From QHXQ01 sp036389375 (GTDB taxonomy: Bacteria; Acidobacteriota; Blastocatellia; Pyrinomonadales; Pyrinomonadaceae): DNA of 12,894 nucleotides. Of this stretch, positions 1 through 7,372 are shown piece after piece. The notes below the pieces were generated by a model. It was given only the letters and a program-made list of their open reading frames with translations. It had not been told where the DNA came from and made no database searches. Location: positions 1 through 12,894 of the forward strand of contig DASVQA010000220.1 of assembly GCA_036389375.1 (NCBI GenBank), read 5' to 3'. Made by a program: the position numbers and the translations under genes. Position 1 is the stretch's first letter. Each line of letters opens with the position of its first letter.

Positions 1-2333
1 CGAATCACGCCGGGCGAATCCGAGACCGCGCCAGTGAAAGAGCCGCGCCGGTAGCCGAACAGATAAGCGTCGGATAGCTCTTTCGGCACGGCCGTGCAGT
101 TAAAGGGCACGAAGACTTTGCTCCGGCGCGACGAGAGCGCATGGATGGCGCGCGCGACTAACTCTTTGCCGGTGCCCGATTCGCCCGTGACTAAGACCGT
201 TACATCCGATGATCTGATCTTATGGACTTCTTCGACCAGCTTCGTCATCGCCGGCGACGAATGGATGAAACCGGGCATGAGACCGGAGCCGGTGTAGGTG
301 CTTTGCTCCGGCGTAGTGCCGCCGGCGCTGACGCGCGCGCGCAATGCGCAGACGTTCATGCCTAGTTCGACCACGCGCAGCAGCGAGTCGAGCGGTGCGC
401 CGCCGGGCAGCGTCGCCGCTGCGCGCGGCTCGACATAGAGCAGCGCCGGCAGTGCGTTGGTCGGGCGCAGCATGACAACGGCGGCGTCCAGTGCTTGCGC
501 GATCTGCTCGCGCGCGCTCTCGTTCTTCGCCAGACAAAGGTCTTCCGCGATCTGTGCGTTGTCGTGCTGCGGCAAGCCGTGTGCGGCGGCCAAGCGGACA
601 GCGCCCGTCTCGTCTAACTCGGCGATGAGCACGCGCCGCGCGTTGGTCTCCTGATGGAGTGCGGCGGCCAGTTCGCGCAGCAGTAGTTCGCGCGAGGCGA
701 CGGCTTCGGCGAGTCGCAGCGTCAGCAGTTGCGCGACGGCGGACGCCCCTTGCCGCTCGGTGGGCAAATGATGTTCGAGCGCGACGCGTGACGCTTCGAC
801 CCGTGCGATGTCGGAGCGTGCGCCCAACTCGCGGAAGGTCTGAAGCGCGCGGTCATAGTGTTCGGCGGCGCGTTCAGGCTGACTGATAGCGTAGGCGCGC
901 CCCAGATTGTAGAGCGCGACGGCGGTGCGATAGCGGTCGCAGAGGATCGAGAAGATGGAGATGCTGCGGCCGAAGTGGTGTATGGCGAGCGTCGCATCGC
1001 CTTGCGCGAGGGCCATCAGCCCCATCAACCGTTGCGTGTCGCCCGCGATGCTGAGATCGTCGGTCGCGTCGCTCGCCTGCTCGTTGAGCTTGTGCAGTTC
1101 GGCGGCGCATTGTTCCGGGTCGCCGCCGCGCAGGTGCGCTTCGGCCAGCAGCAGGCGCGCATCCGAAGCACCGTAGCGGTCGCCGATGCGCTCGGCGAGC
1201 GTCAGCGCCTGTTCGGCGTAGTCGCGCGGCTCCGCCACCTTGTCCATTGCAAGATGCACGCGCCCCAACGTACGGAGCGCCTGCCCGGCGTACCACTTGT
1301 TGCCGTTCTCGGTGGCGATCTGCACGGCGCGTTCGAGATACGTGCGCGCTTCGGTGTGTTCGCCGCGCAGCATGTGTAGTTCGCCGAGCGAGTCGAGCAC
1401 CATCGCCACTTTCGCGCCGCGCTCGTCGGACTCGGTCGCCAGTTCGAGCGCGCGCTGCAACATGACCTGTGCGCGCCCCCAATCGCCGACAAGGATTAGA
1501 TTGATGCCGAGATTGTTGTAGCCGATTGAGGCGTTCGTTTTATGATCCGTGCGCTCGTAGTAGTCAACGGCCTTTTCCAGATGGCTGATGCCGTCGAGCG
1601 GGCGCTTGAGAAACCAGCAAGCGCCGGCCATGTTGGCGTAGATACGCCCCAACAGATAAGGCGCGGGGCGGTCGCCCACGAGTTTCAGCGCCTGCTCGTT
1701 GTTCTCCAAAGCGGCTTCATAAGCGCCCTCCTGCGTGTCGCTCAGGGCGATGCCGAAATAGGCTTCGGCCATGCCGCGCCAGTCGCCGGTGTTGCGATAA
1801 TGTTCCAGTGCGCGCTGCGAGTTGTCGCGTGCGATGGGGAACTCGTTGATGCTGCGATAGACGCGTGAGAGCGCGGCGTAGAGCGCGCCTAGTTGGGCAC
1901 TCGATGCGCCCTCGCCCGACTCGCGCAGCGTTGCGTTCAGGAGCGCAATGGCTTTCGGGTGATCGCCCGCGTAGTTGTACGCGAGACCGAGTTGGACGCG
2001 CACAGCGACCGACGTGTCTGCGTCGAGGGCGGCGCGCGCCACAGGTTCTTCGTATATCTGTAGCGTGTCGAGCGACTCGCGGTTCCGACCCTGCATCTCC
2101 AACGCGGCGGCGAGCACGGTGCGCGCCTGCGCGAGCACGGTTTCGTCGTAGCGCGTGGCTTTGATGAGTTGGCGCGCGCGCGCTTCGGCTTCGCCAGCCT
2201 GACCCCAGTCGAGCCGCTCGCGCACCTGTTCCAACTGCGCGGCGAGCGAGGCTTCGACCGCCCCGGCCGCACGCCGCCGGGCACGCATGCGCGCGTCCGA
2301 GAGATTGATCACGCCGTCTTCAGGCAAGGTCAT
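1..2333 (-). CDS. Sigma-54-dependent transcriptional activator with N-terminal TPR array (partial, C-terminus beyond left edge)
   Basis: One open frame runs from ATG at 2333 through the left edge (777 full codons), so the protein is cut inside its AAA+ domain. Residues about 40-540 are a helical tandem array readable as roughly nine or more TPR units (for example GYNNLGINLILVGDWGRAQ and VALYNLGRAYAISQPERAA). Residues about 550-680 look like a degenerate GAF-type sensor. The sigma-54 interaction domain follows: Walker A GESGTGKE at 717-724 and the sigma-54-contacting loop GSFTGA at 764-769, where most family members have GAFTGA. Walker B, the arginine finger and any helix-turn-helix lie outside the window. 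Family knowledge: such proteins hydrolyse ATP to remodel RNA polymerase-sigma-54. No receiver domain is seen, so the TPR/GAF-like half probably senses a protein or ligand rather than a phosphoryl group. No clear Shine-Dalgarno precedes the ATG; ATG at codon 16 is an alternative start. It is transcribed divergently from the downstream permease. Confidence 0.9.
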   Translation of the reverse strand, partial: MTLPEDGVINLSDARMRARRRAAGAVEASLAAQLEQVRERLDWGQAGEAEARARQLIKATRYDETVLAQARTVLAAALEMQGRNRESLDTLQIYEEPVARAALDADTSVAVRVQLGLAYNYAGDHPKAIALLNATLRESGEGASSAQLGALYAALSRVYRSINEFPIARDNSQRALEHYRNTGDWRGMAEAYFGIALSDTQEGAYEAALENNEQALKLVGDRPAPYLLGRIYANMAGACWFLKRPLDGISHLEKAVDYYERTDHKTNASIGYNNLGINLILVGDWGRAQVMLQRALELATESDERGAKVAMVLDSLGELHMLRGEHTEARTYLERAVQIATENGNKWYAGQALRTLGRVHLAMDKVAEPRDYAEQALTLAERIGDRYGASDARLLLAEAHLRGGDPEQCAAELHKLNEQASDATDDLSIAGDTQRLMGLMALAQGDATLAIHHFGRSISIFSILCDRYRTAVALYNLGRAYAISQPERAAEHYDRALQTFRELGARSDIARVEASRVALEHHLPTERQGASAVAQLLTLRLAEAVASRELLLRELAAALHQETNARRVLIAELDETGAVRLAAAHGLPQHDNAQIAEDLCLAKNESAREQIAQALDAAVVMLRPTNALPALLYVEPRAAATLPGGAPLDSLLRVVELGMNVCALRARVSAGGTTPEQSTYTGSGLMPGFIHSSPAMTKLVEEVHKIRSSDVTVLVTGESGTGKELVARAIHALSSRRSKVFVPFNCTAVPKELSDAYLFGYRRGSFTGAVSDSPGVI

Positions 2334-2360
2334 AAAAATAGATCGGCCGGGCAGATTGCC

Positions 2361-2374
2361 CACAGCTAACTGTG
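2361..2374. repeat. Hyphenated inverted repeat CACAG-N4-CTGTG before the activator
   Basis: The arms CACAG and CTGTG flank the 4-nt spacer CTAA, with the inner edge about 27 bp upstream of the activator ATG. It could be a small operator or a weak hairpin in the activator leader. Five-bp arms occur often by chance, so the call is tentative. Confidence 0.3.
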
Positions 2375-2616
2375 TTTGCTAATCGCGTAGAGACGTGTCG
2401 GCCGCTCTTTGCTGGTTAAACTATCGGGGTGGATAAGGGTTCAGAAAAACGTATCTTAACTGCACCCTTCAAACAGTGCCAAAGGTATGAACGTTCCAGA
2501 ATTTAACAAAAGCCGGGCCGGGTGACAAGTGCGAACGACCGCGCCGGCCGATAGCCGGCCAAGCGGCGTGATGAAAACTTAGCCCCGCTTTGTCAGCCAG
2601 CACCCACCCGGCTTTT

Positions 2617-2633
2617 CTGGCATGGCCTTTGAC
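2617..2633 (+). promoter_or_regulatory. Possible sigma-54 (-24/-12) promoter facing the permease gene
   Basis: CTGGCATGGCCTTTGAC resembles the sigma-54 consensus YTGGCACGRNNNTTGCW. The GG dinucleotide of the -24 element is intact and the spacing to the -12 element is correct, but the -12 GC is GA here, a deviation at an important base. What raises interest is position: it lies between a sigma-54 activator gene and a divergent transporter gene. Without the -12 C it may be weak or fortuitous. Confidence 0.3.
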
Positions 2634-2655
2634 GTGTAAGCTGAATTAGTGTAAT
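2629..2655 (+). promoter_or_regulatory. Possible sigma-70 promoter of the permease gene
   Basis: TTGACG (2629-2634) resembles a -35 element and TGTAAT (2650-2655) a -10 element, but the spacer is 15 bp, shorter than the usual 16-18. It overlaps the sigma-54-like site. Predicted transcripts would carry a leader of about 155 nt, including the GC hairpin at 2697-2715. Confidence 0.3.
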
Positions 2656-2696
2656 TGAGCGGAGCGTTTTGCAATGAAATTGAACTGACGGGTGGC

Positions 2697-2715
2697 CCCG
2701 CGTGTACTGCGCGGG
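2697..2715 (+). repeat. GC-rich hairpin in the permease leader
   Basis: CCCGCG and CGCGGG pair around a 7-nt loop about 105 nt before the permease start. No T-tract follows, so it is not an intrinsic terminator. It could be a leader structure; no known riboswitch class is recognised here. Confidence 0.3.
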
Positions 2716-2819
2716 TACAACGTTTGCGCCCGCGTGCTATTGTCTGACGCGGGCCGCTTTGATGTTTGCTCGCGCCCGCACGAGAGCCTATCAGTTCTGC
2801 CCTGCTACGGAGGTAGCCG

Positions 2820-4802
2820 ATGGTCACGACGACTGCGCCGTCGAAAAAGAAACTCAGCCCGTTCAAGCGTTGGTTGTATAAAGGATCGGAGCGGTCAACC
2901 GAAGGCCCGCACGAGCAACCGGCCCAACAGCATCATCAACATCCTTGGTGGCAGGTGATGTGCCTGACGGGCGTGGACTATTTTTCGACGCTCGGCTATC
3001 AGCCCGGCATCGCTTTTCTCGCCGCCGGGGCGCTCTCGCCCATCGCCACCCTGATCCTCGTGCTACTGACGCTCTTTGGCGCGTACCCGATCTACAGTCG
3101 TGTGGCCGAAGAAAGCCCGCACGGCGAAGGCTCGATTGCGATGCTCGAACATCTGCTGACCCACTGGAAGGGCAAGCTGTTCGTGCTCATGCTGCTCGGC
3201 TTCGTCGCCACCGACTTCATCATCACGATCACGCTCTCCGCCGCGGACGCCACCGCGCACATCATGGAGAACCCTTACACGCCGGCCTTCCTCGAACACC
3301 GGCTCGGCGTGACGCTCGGTCTCGTGGCGCTTCTGGGCGCGGTCTTCCTCAAAGGGTTCAAAGAGGCCATCGGCATCGCTGTGTTGCTCGTCGCCGTGTA
3401 CCTGCTGCTCAACGCCGTCGTGGTCGGTTACGGTCTCTACCAGATGGCGCTGCATCCATCGGTGCTGCCCAACTGGAAGCAGGCGCTCATCCATTCGCCG
3501 CGCGTGCATGGCAACCCCTTGTTGATTATCGGCGTCTCGCTCCTGCTGTTTCCAAAACTGGCGCTCGGTCTGTCGGGCTTCGAGACGGGCGTGGCCGTCA
3601 TGCCGCTTATCAAGGGCGACCCCAACGAGACGGAGGCGAACCCGGTCGGGCGCATACGCGGCACGCGCCACTTGCTCATCAGCGCCGCGCTCATCATGAG
3701 CGTCTTTCTCATCGCCAGCAGTTTCGTCACGGCGACGCTCATTCCGCCTGAGCAGTTCGCGCCACCCGTCGAGGGCACGACCGTCGGCGGGCAGGCGAAC
3801 GGGCGCGCGCTCGCCTATCTCGCGTATCAATTTTTCGGCAACGGCTTCGGCACGGTCTACGACATCAGCACGATTGCGATCCTGTGGTTCGCGGGCGCGT
3901 CGGCGATGGCGGGTTTGTTGAACATCGTGCCGCGCTATCTGCCGCGCTACGGCATGGCCCCTAACTGGGCGCGCGCGCAACGCCCGCTCGTGCTCGTCTA
4001 CATGGCGGTCGCGTTCGCCGTGACGTGGATTTTCAAAGCGGACGTGGACGCGCAGGGCGGCGCATACGCGACGGGTGTGCTGGTGTTGATGAGTTCGGCA
4101 GCGGTGGCCGTGACGCTCTCGGCGTGGCGACAGGGCCGGCGTGGCTGGGTGGGTTTCGCCGCCATCGCCGTCGTCTTCGCTTACACGACCGTCCAGAACA
4201 TTCACGAGCGACCGGAAGGCATCAAGATCGCGTCGTTCTTCATCGGTACGATCATCGCCACGTCGTTTCTGTCGCGCGTCATGCGGACGACGGAGTTGCG
4301 CGTCGAGCGCGTCGAGTTGGACGAGACGGCGCAGCGCTTCGTGCAGGAGGTCAGTCGCGGCGGGCGCGAGGAGATACGCATCGTGGCCAATCGGTGCGAC
4401 CGGGGCGATTATAGCGAGTACCAATTTAAGGAGCGCGAGAAGCGCGAGGACAATCACATCCCGACGCGCGACCCCGTGCTGTTCTTCGAGGTGAAGGCGT
4501 CCGACGCATCGGACTTCTCCGGCGTGCTGCGCGTCCACGGCGAAGACGTGGGCGGCTTTCGCGTGCTGCGCGCTGAAAGTCCGGCCGTGCCGAATGCCAT
4601 TGCGGCGCTCATGCTCTACCTGCGCGACACGACCGGCAAAGTGCCGCACGTCTATTTCGGTTGGAGCGAGGGCAACCCGCTCAAGTACCTGTTCCGTTAC
4701 ATCATCTTTGGCGAGGGCGACACCGCGCCGGTCACGCGCGAAGTGCTCCGGCAGGCGGAGCATAACCCGGAGCGCCGGCCCGTCGTTCACGTCGGCGGGT
4801 GA
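2820..4802 (+). CDS. APC-superfamily permease, distant KimA relative, with unassigned soluble C-terminal domain
   Basis: 660 residues; ATG at 2820 follows GGAGGT with a 5-nt spacer. A hydrophilic, His/Gln-rich N-terminus (1-43) leads into roughly 11-12 membrane helices (about 45-483) and a soluble tail of about 175 residues. Visual comparison with the KimA potassium-importer family shows a shared pattern: D53-x6-Y60 (GVDYFSTLGY) matches the D-x6-Y of KimA helix 1; SPHGEGS (99-105) matches the GGG turn; D132-F-I-I-T136 to S140 matches DYILT..S of helix 3, with Phe replacing the KimA Tyr. The tail (about 485-660) is alpha/beta in character; I do not recognise its family. Such proteins are often annotated as amino acid transporters, but substrate is unproven. 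Potassium or proton-coupled cation uptake is an inference from the ion-site pattern and from the neighbouring KimA-like gene. No riboswitch precedes this gene. The long antisense open frame across it is a codon-bias shadow. Confidence 0.85.
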   Translation: MVTTTAPSKKKLSPFKRWLYKGSERSTEGPHEQPAQQHHQHPWWQVMCLTGVDYFSTLGYQPGIAFLAAGALSPIATLILVLLTLFGAYPIYSRVAEESPHGEGSIAMLEHLLTHWKGKLFVLMLLGFVATDFIITITLSAADATAHIMENPYTPAFLEHRLGVTLGLVALLGAVFLKGFKEAIGIAVLLVAVYLLLNAVVVGYGLYQMALHPSVLPNWKQALIHSPRVHGNPLLIIGVSLLLFPKLALGLSGFETGVAVMPLIKGDPNETEANPVGRIRGTRHLLISAALIMSVFLIASSFVTATLIPPEQFAPPVEGTTVGGQANGRALAYLAYQFFGNGFGTVYDISTIAILWFAGASAMAGLLNIVPRYLPRYGMAPNWARAQRPLVLVYMAVAFAVTWIFKADVDAQGGAYATGVLVLMSSAAVAVTLSAWRQGRRGWVGFAAIAVVFAYTTVQNIHERPEGIKIASFFIGTIIATSFLSRVMRTTELRVERVELDETAQRFVQEVSRGGREEIRIVANRCDRGDYSEYQFKEREKREDNHIPTRDPVLFFEVKASDASDFSGVLRVHGEDVGGFRVLRAESPAVPNAIAALMLYLRDTTGKVPHVYFGWSEGNPLKYLFRYIIFGEGDTAPVTREVLRQAEHNPERRPVVHVGG

Positions 4803-4822
4803 GTCGGCGTAGGGCAAATCGG

Positions 4823-4851
4823 TTGCTTGGCCGGCCCGTTGGGCGTAAGAT
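4823..4851 (+). promoter_or_regulatory. Candidate sigma-70 promoter for the riboswitch-kimA transcript
   Basis: TTGCTT (4823-4828) and TAAGAT (4846-4851) are separated by 17 bp. Transcription would begin near 4858, some 25 nt before the aptamer, as expected for a riboswitch leader. Both hexamers are imperfect (3/6 and 4/6 matches). Confidence 0.45.
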
Positions 4852-4883
4852 TTAGCACCGTTGGATGCAGTGTAGTTGACAGT

Positions 4884-5073
4884 TTGTCGGCCGAAGTCGA
4901 ACGGTCAGGGCGCGCAAGTGCGGCGCGCCACCGTTGGGCACGGGGGAACCACACGTTTCTGTCTAAAGACAGGACGCGGGGCGTATAGCGTTTGTGAGCG
5001 CGTTGTGAAGCGTGCCCGCCGCTTAGGACACTTCTCAGTCCGAGCCCGTCAGCTAACCTCGTAGGCGTAAAGA
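4884..5073 (+). promoter_or_regulatory. ydaO/yuaA-type cyclic di-AMP riboswitch aptamer
   Basis: The leader carries the conserved blocks of the ydaO class in order: GGCCGAAGTC near the 5' side (4889-4898), GGGGGAACCA (4942-4951), GGGGCGTATAGC (4978-4989), TAGGACACTTCTCAGTCC (5024-5041), and the hallmark GAGCCCGTCAGCTAACC (5042-5058) followed by GTAGGCGTAAAG (5061-5072). These correspond to the recalled Thermoanaerobacter aptamer blocks GAGGAACC, CACCCGACAGCTAAC and GGAGGCAATAAAG. P1 can form from GCC/GGC plus weaker flanking pairs with bulges. ydaO riboswitches bind c-di-AMP and turn genes off, often K+ transporters. Here the aptamer sits directly before a KimA-like gene and an intrinsic terminator. 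Exact boundaries are approximate. Confidence 0.92.
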
Positions 5074-5104
5074 GAAGGGCAATGCTGCCGCGAAGGTTCG
5101 CTTT

Positions 5105-5139
5105 GGCGCGGGGCGTAATGCCTCGCGCCTTCGTTTTTT
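5105..5139 (+). terminator. Intrinsic terminator forming the riboswitch expression platform
   Basis: GGCGCGGGGC (5105-5114) pairs over 10 bp (one G-U) with GCCTCGCGCC (5120-5129) around loop GTAAT, followed by TTCG and six T residues (5134-5139). It lies about 30 nt after the aptamer and 45 nt before the start codon. This fits transcription attenuation when c-di-AMP is bound. A competing fold, CCGCGAAG (5088-5095) with CTT/CGCGG (5102-5111), could serve as the antiterminator and would break the lower stem. Confidence 0.85.
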
Positions 5140-5183
5140 AGCGGGCGACGGCGTGGCGGCTTAGAACTGAGGAGGGCCAAAAA

Positions 5184-7238
5184 ATGGCCGCAGAGATCAA
5201 GCGCCTGCTGGTTGGTCGCGCCAAGCGCACAGAGCAGGCCGCACATGAACGTCTGTCGAAAAAGACCGCGCTCGCGGTCTTTTCTTCTGATGCGCTCTCG
5301 TCCACCGCTTACGCGACGGAGGAAATCCTGCTCGTGCTCGCCGCCTGCGCCGCGTTCTATCACTCGACGAATCCATTCCATTACGTTATGCCGATCTCGC
5401 TCGGCATCGCCGTGCTGCTCGGTATCGTCGCCATCAGCTACCGGCAGACCATTCACGCTTACCCGTCGGGCGGCGGCGCGTACATCGTGGCGAAAGACAA
5501 TCTGGGCACGAACGCCGGGCTGGTCGCCGGGGCGGCGCTGCTGGTTGATTACGTGCTGACCGTGTCGGTGTCGGTCTCGGCCGGGGTGGCGGCGCTCACG
5601 TCCGCCGCGCAAGGGACGAGACTCGCGTGCTTGGACGCGCACAAGGTCGCCTTGGGTCTGTTCTTCATCGCCTTCATCGCGGTGGCGAACCTGCGCGGCG
5701 TGCGCGAGGCGGGCGCGTTCTTTGCTTTCCCAACCTACGCGTTCCTCGTCTCGTTCCTGTGCATGATCGGCTACGGGCTGGTGCATTACAAACTGATCGG
5801 CGGCGTTGCGCCCGTCAACGCCGAGCACTTGAAGATCGCTGAAGGCTACAACGTACAACCGCTCACGCTGTTCCTGTTGCTCGGCGCTTTCTCGAACGGC
5901 TGCGCCGCCCTGACCGGCATCGAGGCCATCTCGAACGGCGTGCCCGCGTTCAAACAGCCGGAGGCGAAGAACGCTTCGTACACGCTCGTCGTCATGGCCG
6001 TTCTGCTGACGACGATGTTCCTCGGCACGAGCGTGCTGGCGTGGCTCTACGGCGTGCAGCCGCACGAGAACGAGACCGTCATCTCGCAATTCGCGCGCAT
6101 CATCTTTACGGGCCCCTTGGGCTGGTTCTACTACGTGGTGCAGGGCACGACCGCTGCCATCCTCGTGCTCGCCGCCAACACCTCGTTCGCAGACTTCCCG
6201 CGTCTTGCAAGTCTGCTCGCGCGCGACCGCTTTCTGCCGCGCCAGTTCGCCAATCGCGGCGACCGGCTCGTCTTCTCAAACGGCATCCTGCTGCTCGCCC
6301 TCTTCGCCTCCGTCCTCGTCGTCTCGTTCGGCGGCGATACGAGCCGGCTGATTCCGCTCTACGCCGTCGGCGTCTTTCTCTCCTTCACACTCTCGCAGGC
6401 CGGCATGGTCAGACACTGGCTGCGCGAGCGCAACGAAACACGCGCCGCGCCTGCGCCCGCGACCGAGCGGCCGGCCGGGCCGGCGCAAGTCGTGACCATT
6501 GCCGCGCCGACGCGGCCGGGCGACGGGGCGGCGGACGTGCGTCCGTTGCCGGACGCGGCGCTCGCCGTCGCGGATGAGCAGCGGTCGCCATTCGTCACGG
6601 ACGAGGTCACGTCCGCGTCGCACTGGCAGAAATCAATCGTCGTCAACGCGCTCGGCGCAACGGCCACGTTCGTTGTGCTCTGCGTCTTTATCCTGACGAA
6701 GTTCGTTCATGGCGCGTGGATCGTAGTGGTCGTCATTCCGCTGCTCGTCCTCTTGTTCCGCGCCATCCACAAACACTACCAACTCGTCGCCCGGCAACTC
6801 TCAACCGCAGGGCTGACGGCGCTGCGCCCCTTGCGCCACACGGTCGTCGTGCCGATCTCCGGCGTGCATCGCGGCGTCATCGCGGCGCTCGAATACGCGA
6901 AGGCGATTGCGCCGGAACGAGTCACGGCCGTGTACGTTGACATTGACGAATCGGCGACGCAGAAGCTGCGCGAGAAGTGGGTGCAGTGGGGCGCGGGCGT
7001 GAATCTGGTTGTGCTGGCCTCGCCTTATCGTTCGCTCGTGCGCCCGTTGCTGCGCTACATCAACCGGCTCAGGCAGCAGAGCGAAGGCGAGGTGGTGACG
7101 GTCGTGTTGCCGGAGTTCGTGCCCGCGCGCTGGTGGCAACACCTGTTGCACAACCAGAGTTCACTACTGCTTAAAGGCTCGCTCCTCTTCAAGAAGGGCA
7201 TTATCGTGACGAGCGTGCCCTATCATCTTGAGCAGTAG
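5184..7238 (+). CDS. kimA: KimA-like high-affinity potassium importer (APC superfamily)
   Basis: 684 residues; ATG at 5184 follows GAGGAGGG with a 7-nt spacer. The sequence is recognisably that of Bacillus subtilis KimA (YdaO): SSDALSSTAYATEE at 34-47 keeps Asp36 and Tyr43 at the same numbers; HAYPSGGGAYIV (91-102); VDYVLTVSVSVSAG (121-134) keeps the Tyr, Thr and Ser positions (123, 126, 130) of the K+ site; further blocks LTGIEAISNGVPAFK, LVLAANTSFADFPRLA and LIPLYAVGVF. About 12 helices are followed by a cytosolic USP-like domain (about 550-684), ending NQSSLLLKGSLLFKKG...VPYHLEQ, close to KimA. KimA imports K+ in symport with protons and is inhibited by c-di-AMP. The gene is longer than KimA (about 607), largely because of an Ala/Pro-rich insert at about 419-479 in the cytosolic loop between helices 10 and 11. 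The c-di-AMP riboswitch and terminator upstream support both function and regulation. K+ specificity is inferred, not shown. Confidence 0.92.
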   Translation: MAAEIKRLLVGRAKRTEQAAHERLSKKTALAVFSSDALSSTAYATEEILLVLAACAAFYHSTNPFHYVMPISLGIAVLLGIVAISYRQTIHAYPSGGGAYIVAKDNLGTNAGLVAGAALLVDYVLTVSVSVSAGVAALTSAAQGTRLACLDAHKVALGLFFIAFIAVANLRGVREAGAFFAFPTYAFLVSFLCMIGYGLVHYKLIGGVAPVNAEHLKIAEGYNVQPLTLFLLLGAFSNGCAALTGIEAISNGVPAFKQPEAKNASYTLVVMAVLLTTMFLGTSVLAWLYGVQPHENETVISQFARIIFTGPLGWFYYVVQGTTAAILVLAANTSFADFPRLASLLARDRFLPRQFANRGDRLVFSNGILLLALFASVLVVSFGGDTSRLIPLYAVGVFLSFTLSQAGMVRHWLRERNETRAAPAPATERPAGPAQVVTIAAPTRPGDGAADVRPLPDAALAVADEQRSPFVTDEVTSASHWQKSIVVNALGATATFVVLCVFILTKFVHGAWIVVVVIPLLVLLFRAIHKHYQLVARQLSTAGLTALRPLRHTVVVPISGVHRGVIAALEYAKAIAPERVTAVYVDIDESATQKLREKWVQWGAGVNLVVLASPYRSLVRPLLRYINRLRQQSEGEVVTVVLPEFVPARWWQHLLHNQSSLLLKGSLLFKKGIIVTSVPYHLEQ

Positions 7239-7372
7239 TCTGGCAAGGATAGCGCGGGGGGCGGCAGGCGCAGTTGGTTGCGCGGCCGGCAACGTTTGCG
7301 CCGGGCGTGGGCGTGCTGATTGAGGGCAGGTTCGGGGTTGCGGCGCGTGCCGGTGTCTGGGGTTAGCGCGCC

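Larger units (their letters stand above)
2334..2819. other. Divergent intergenic regulatory region (486 bp)
   Basis: This stretch separates the sigma-54 activator (minus) from the permease gene (plus). I see no convincing gene: the open frames here have skewed, low-complexity translations and no ribosome binding site. It holds an inverted repeat near the activator start (2361-2374), a GC-rich hairpin with two GCCGGC arms around 2543-2559, a possible sigma-54-like and a possible sigma-70 promoter facing the permease (2617-2655), a GC hairpin at 2697-2715 in the permease leader, and the permease ribosome binding site GGAGGT at 2809-2814. Confidence 0.6.

Noticed and set aside
2459..2483. TTTGGCAC on the minus strand as a sigma-54 promoter for the activator
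   Set aside because: The -24-like TTTGGCAC (2483-2476) is good, but no TTGC lies at the required distance; the next TGC is several bases too far.
3063..4817. 584-codon open frame antisense to the first permease
   Set aside because: It lies wholly opposite a clear membrane-protein gene, its translation is Arg/His/Glu-rich without domains, and it has no ribosome binding site. This is a typical shadow of GC-rich codon bias.
5049..6089. 346-codon open frame antisense to the kimA-like gene and the riboswitch
   Set aside because: It overlaps the c-di-AMP aptamer and the conserved 5' part of kimA on the other strand, and its translation is low-complexity. It is not a gene.
7239..7372. Terminator between the convergent kimA-like and zinc-ribbon genes
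   Set aside because: GC-rich inverted segments such as GCGCA/TGCGC are present, but no stem is clearly favoured and no T-tract follows.
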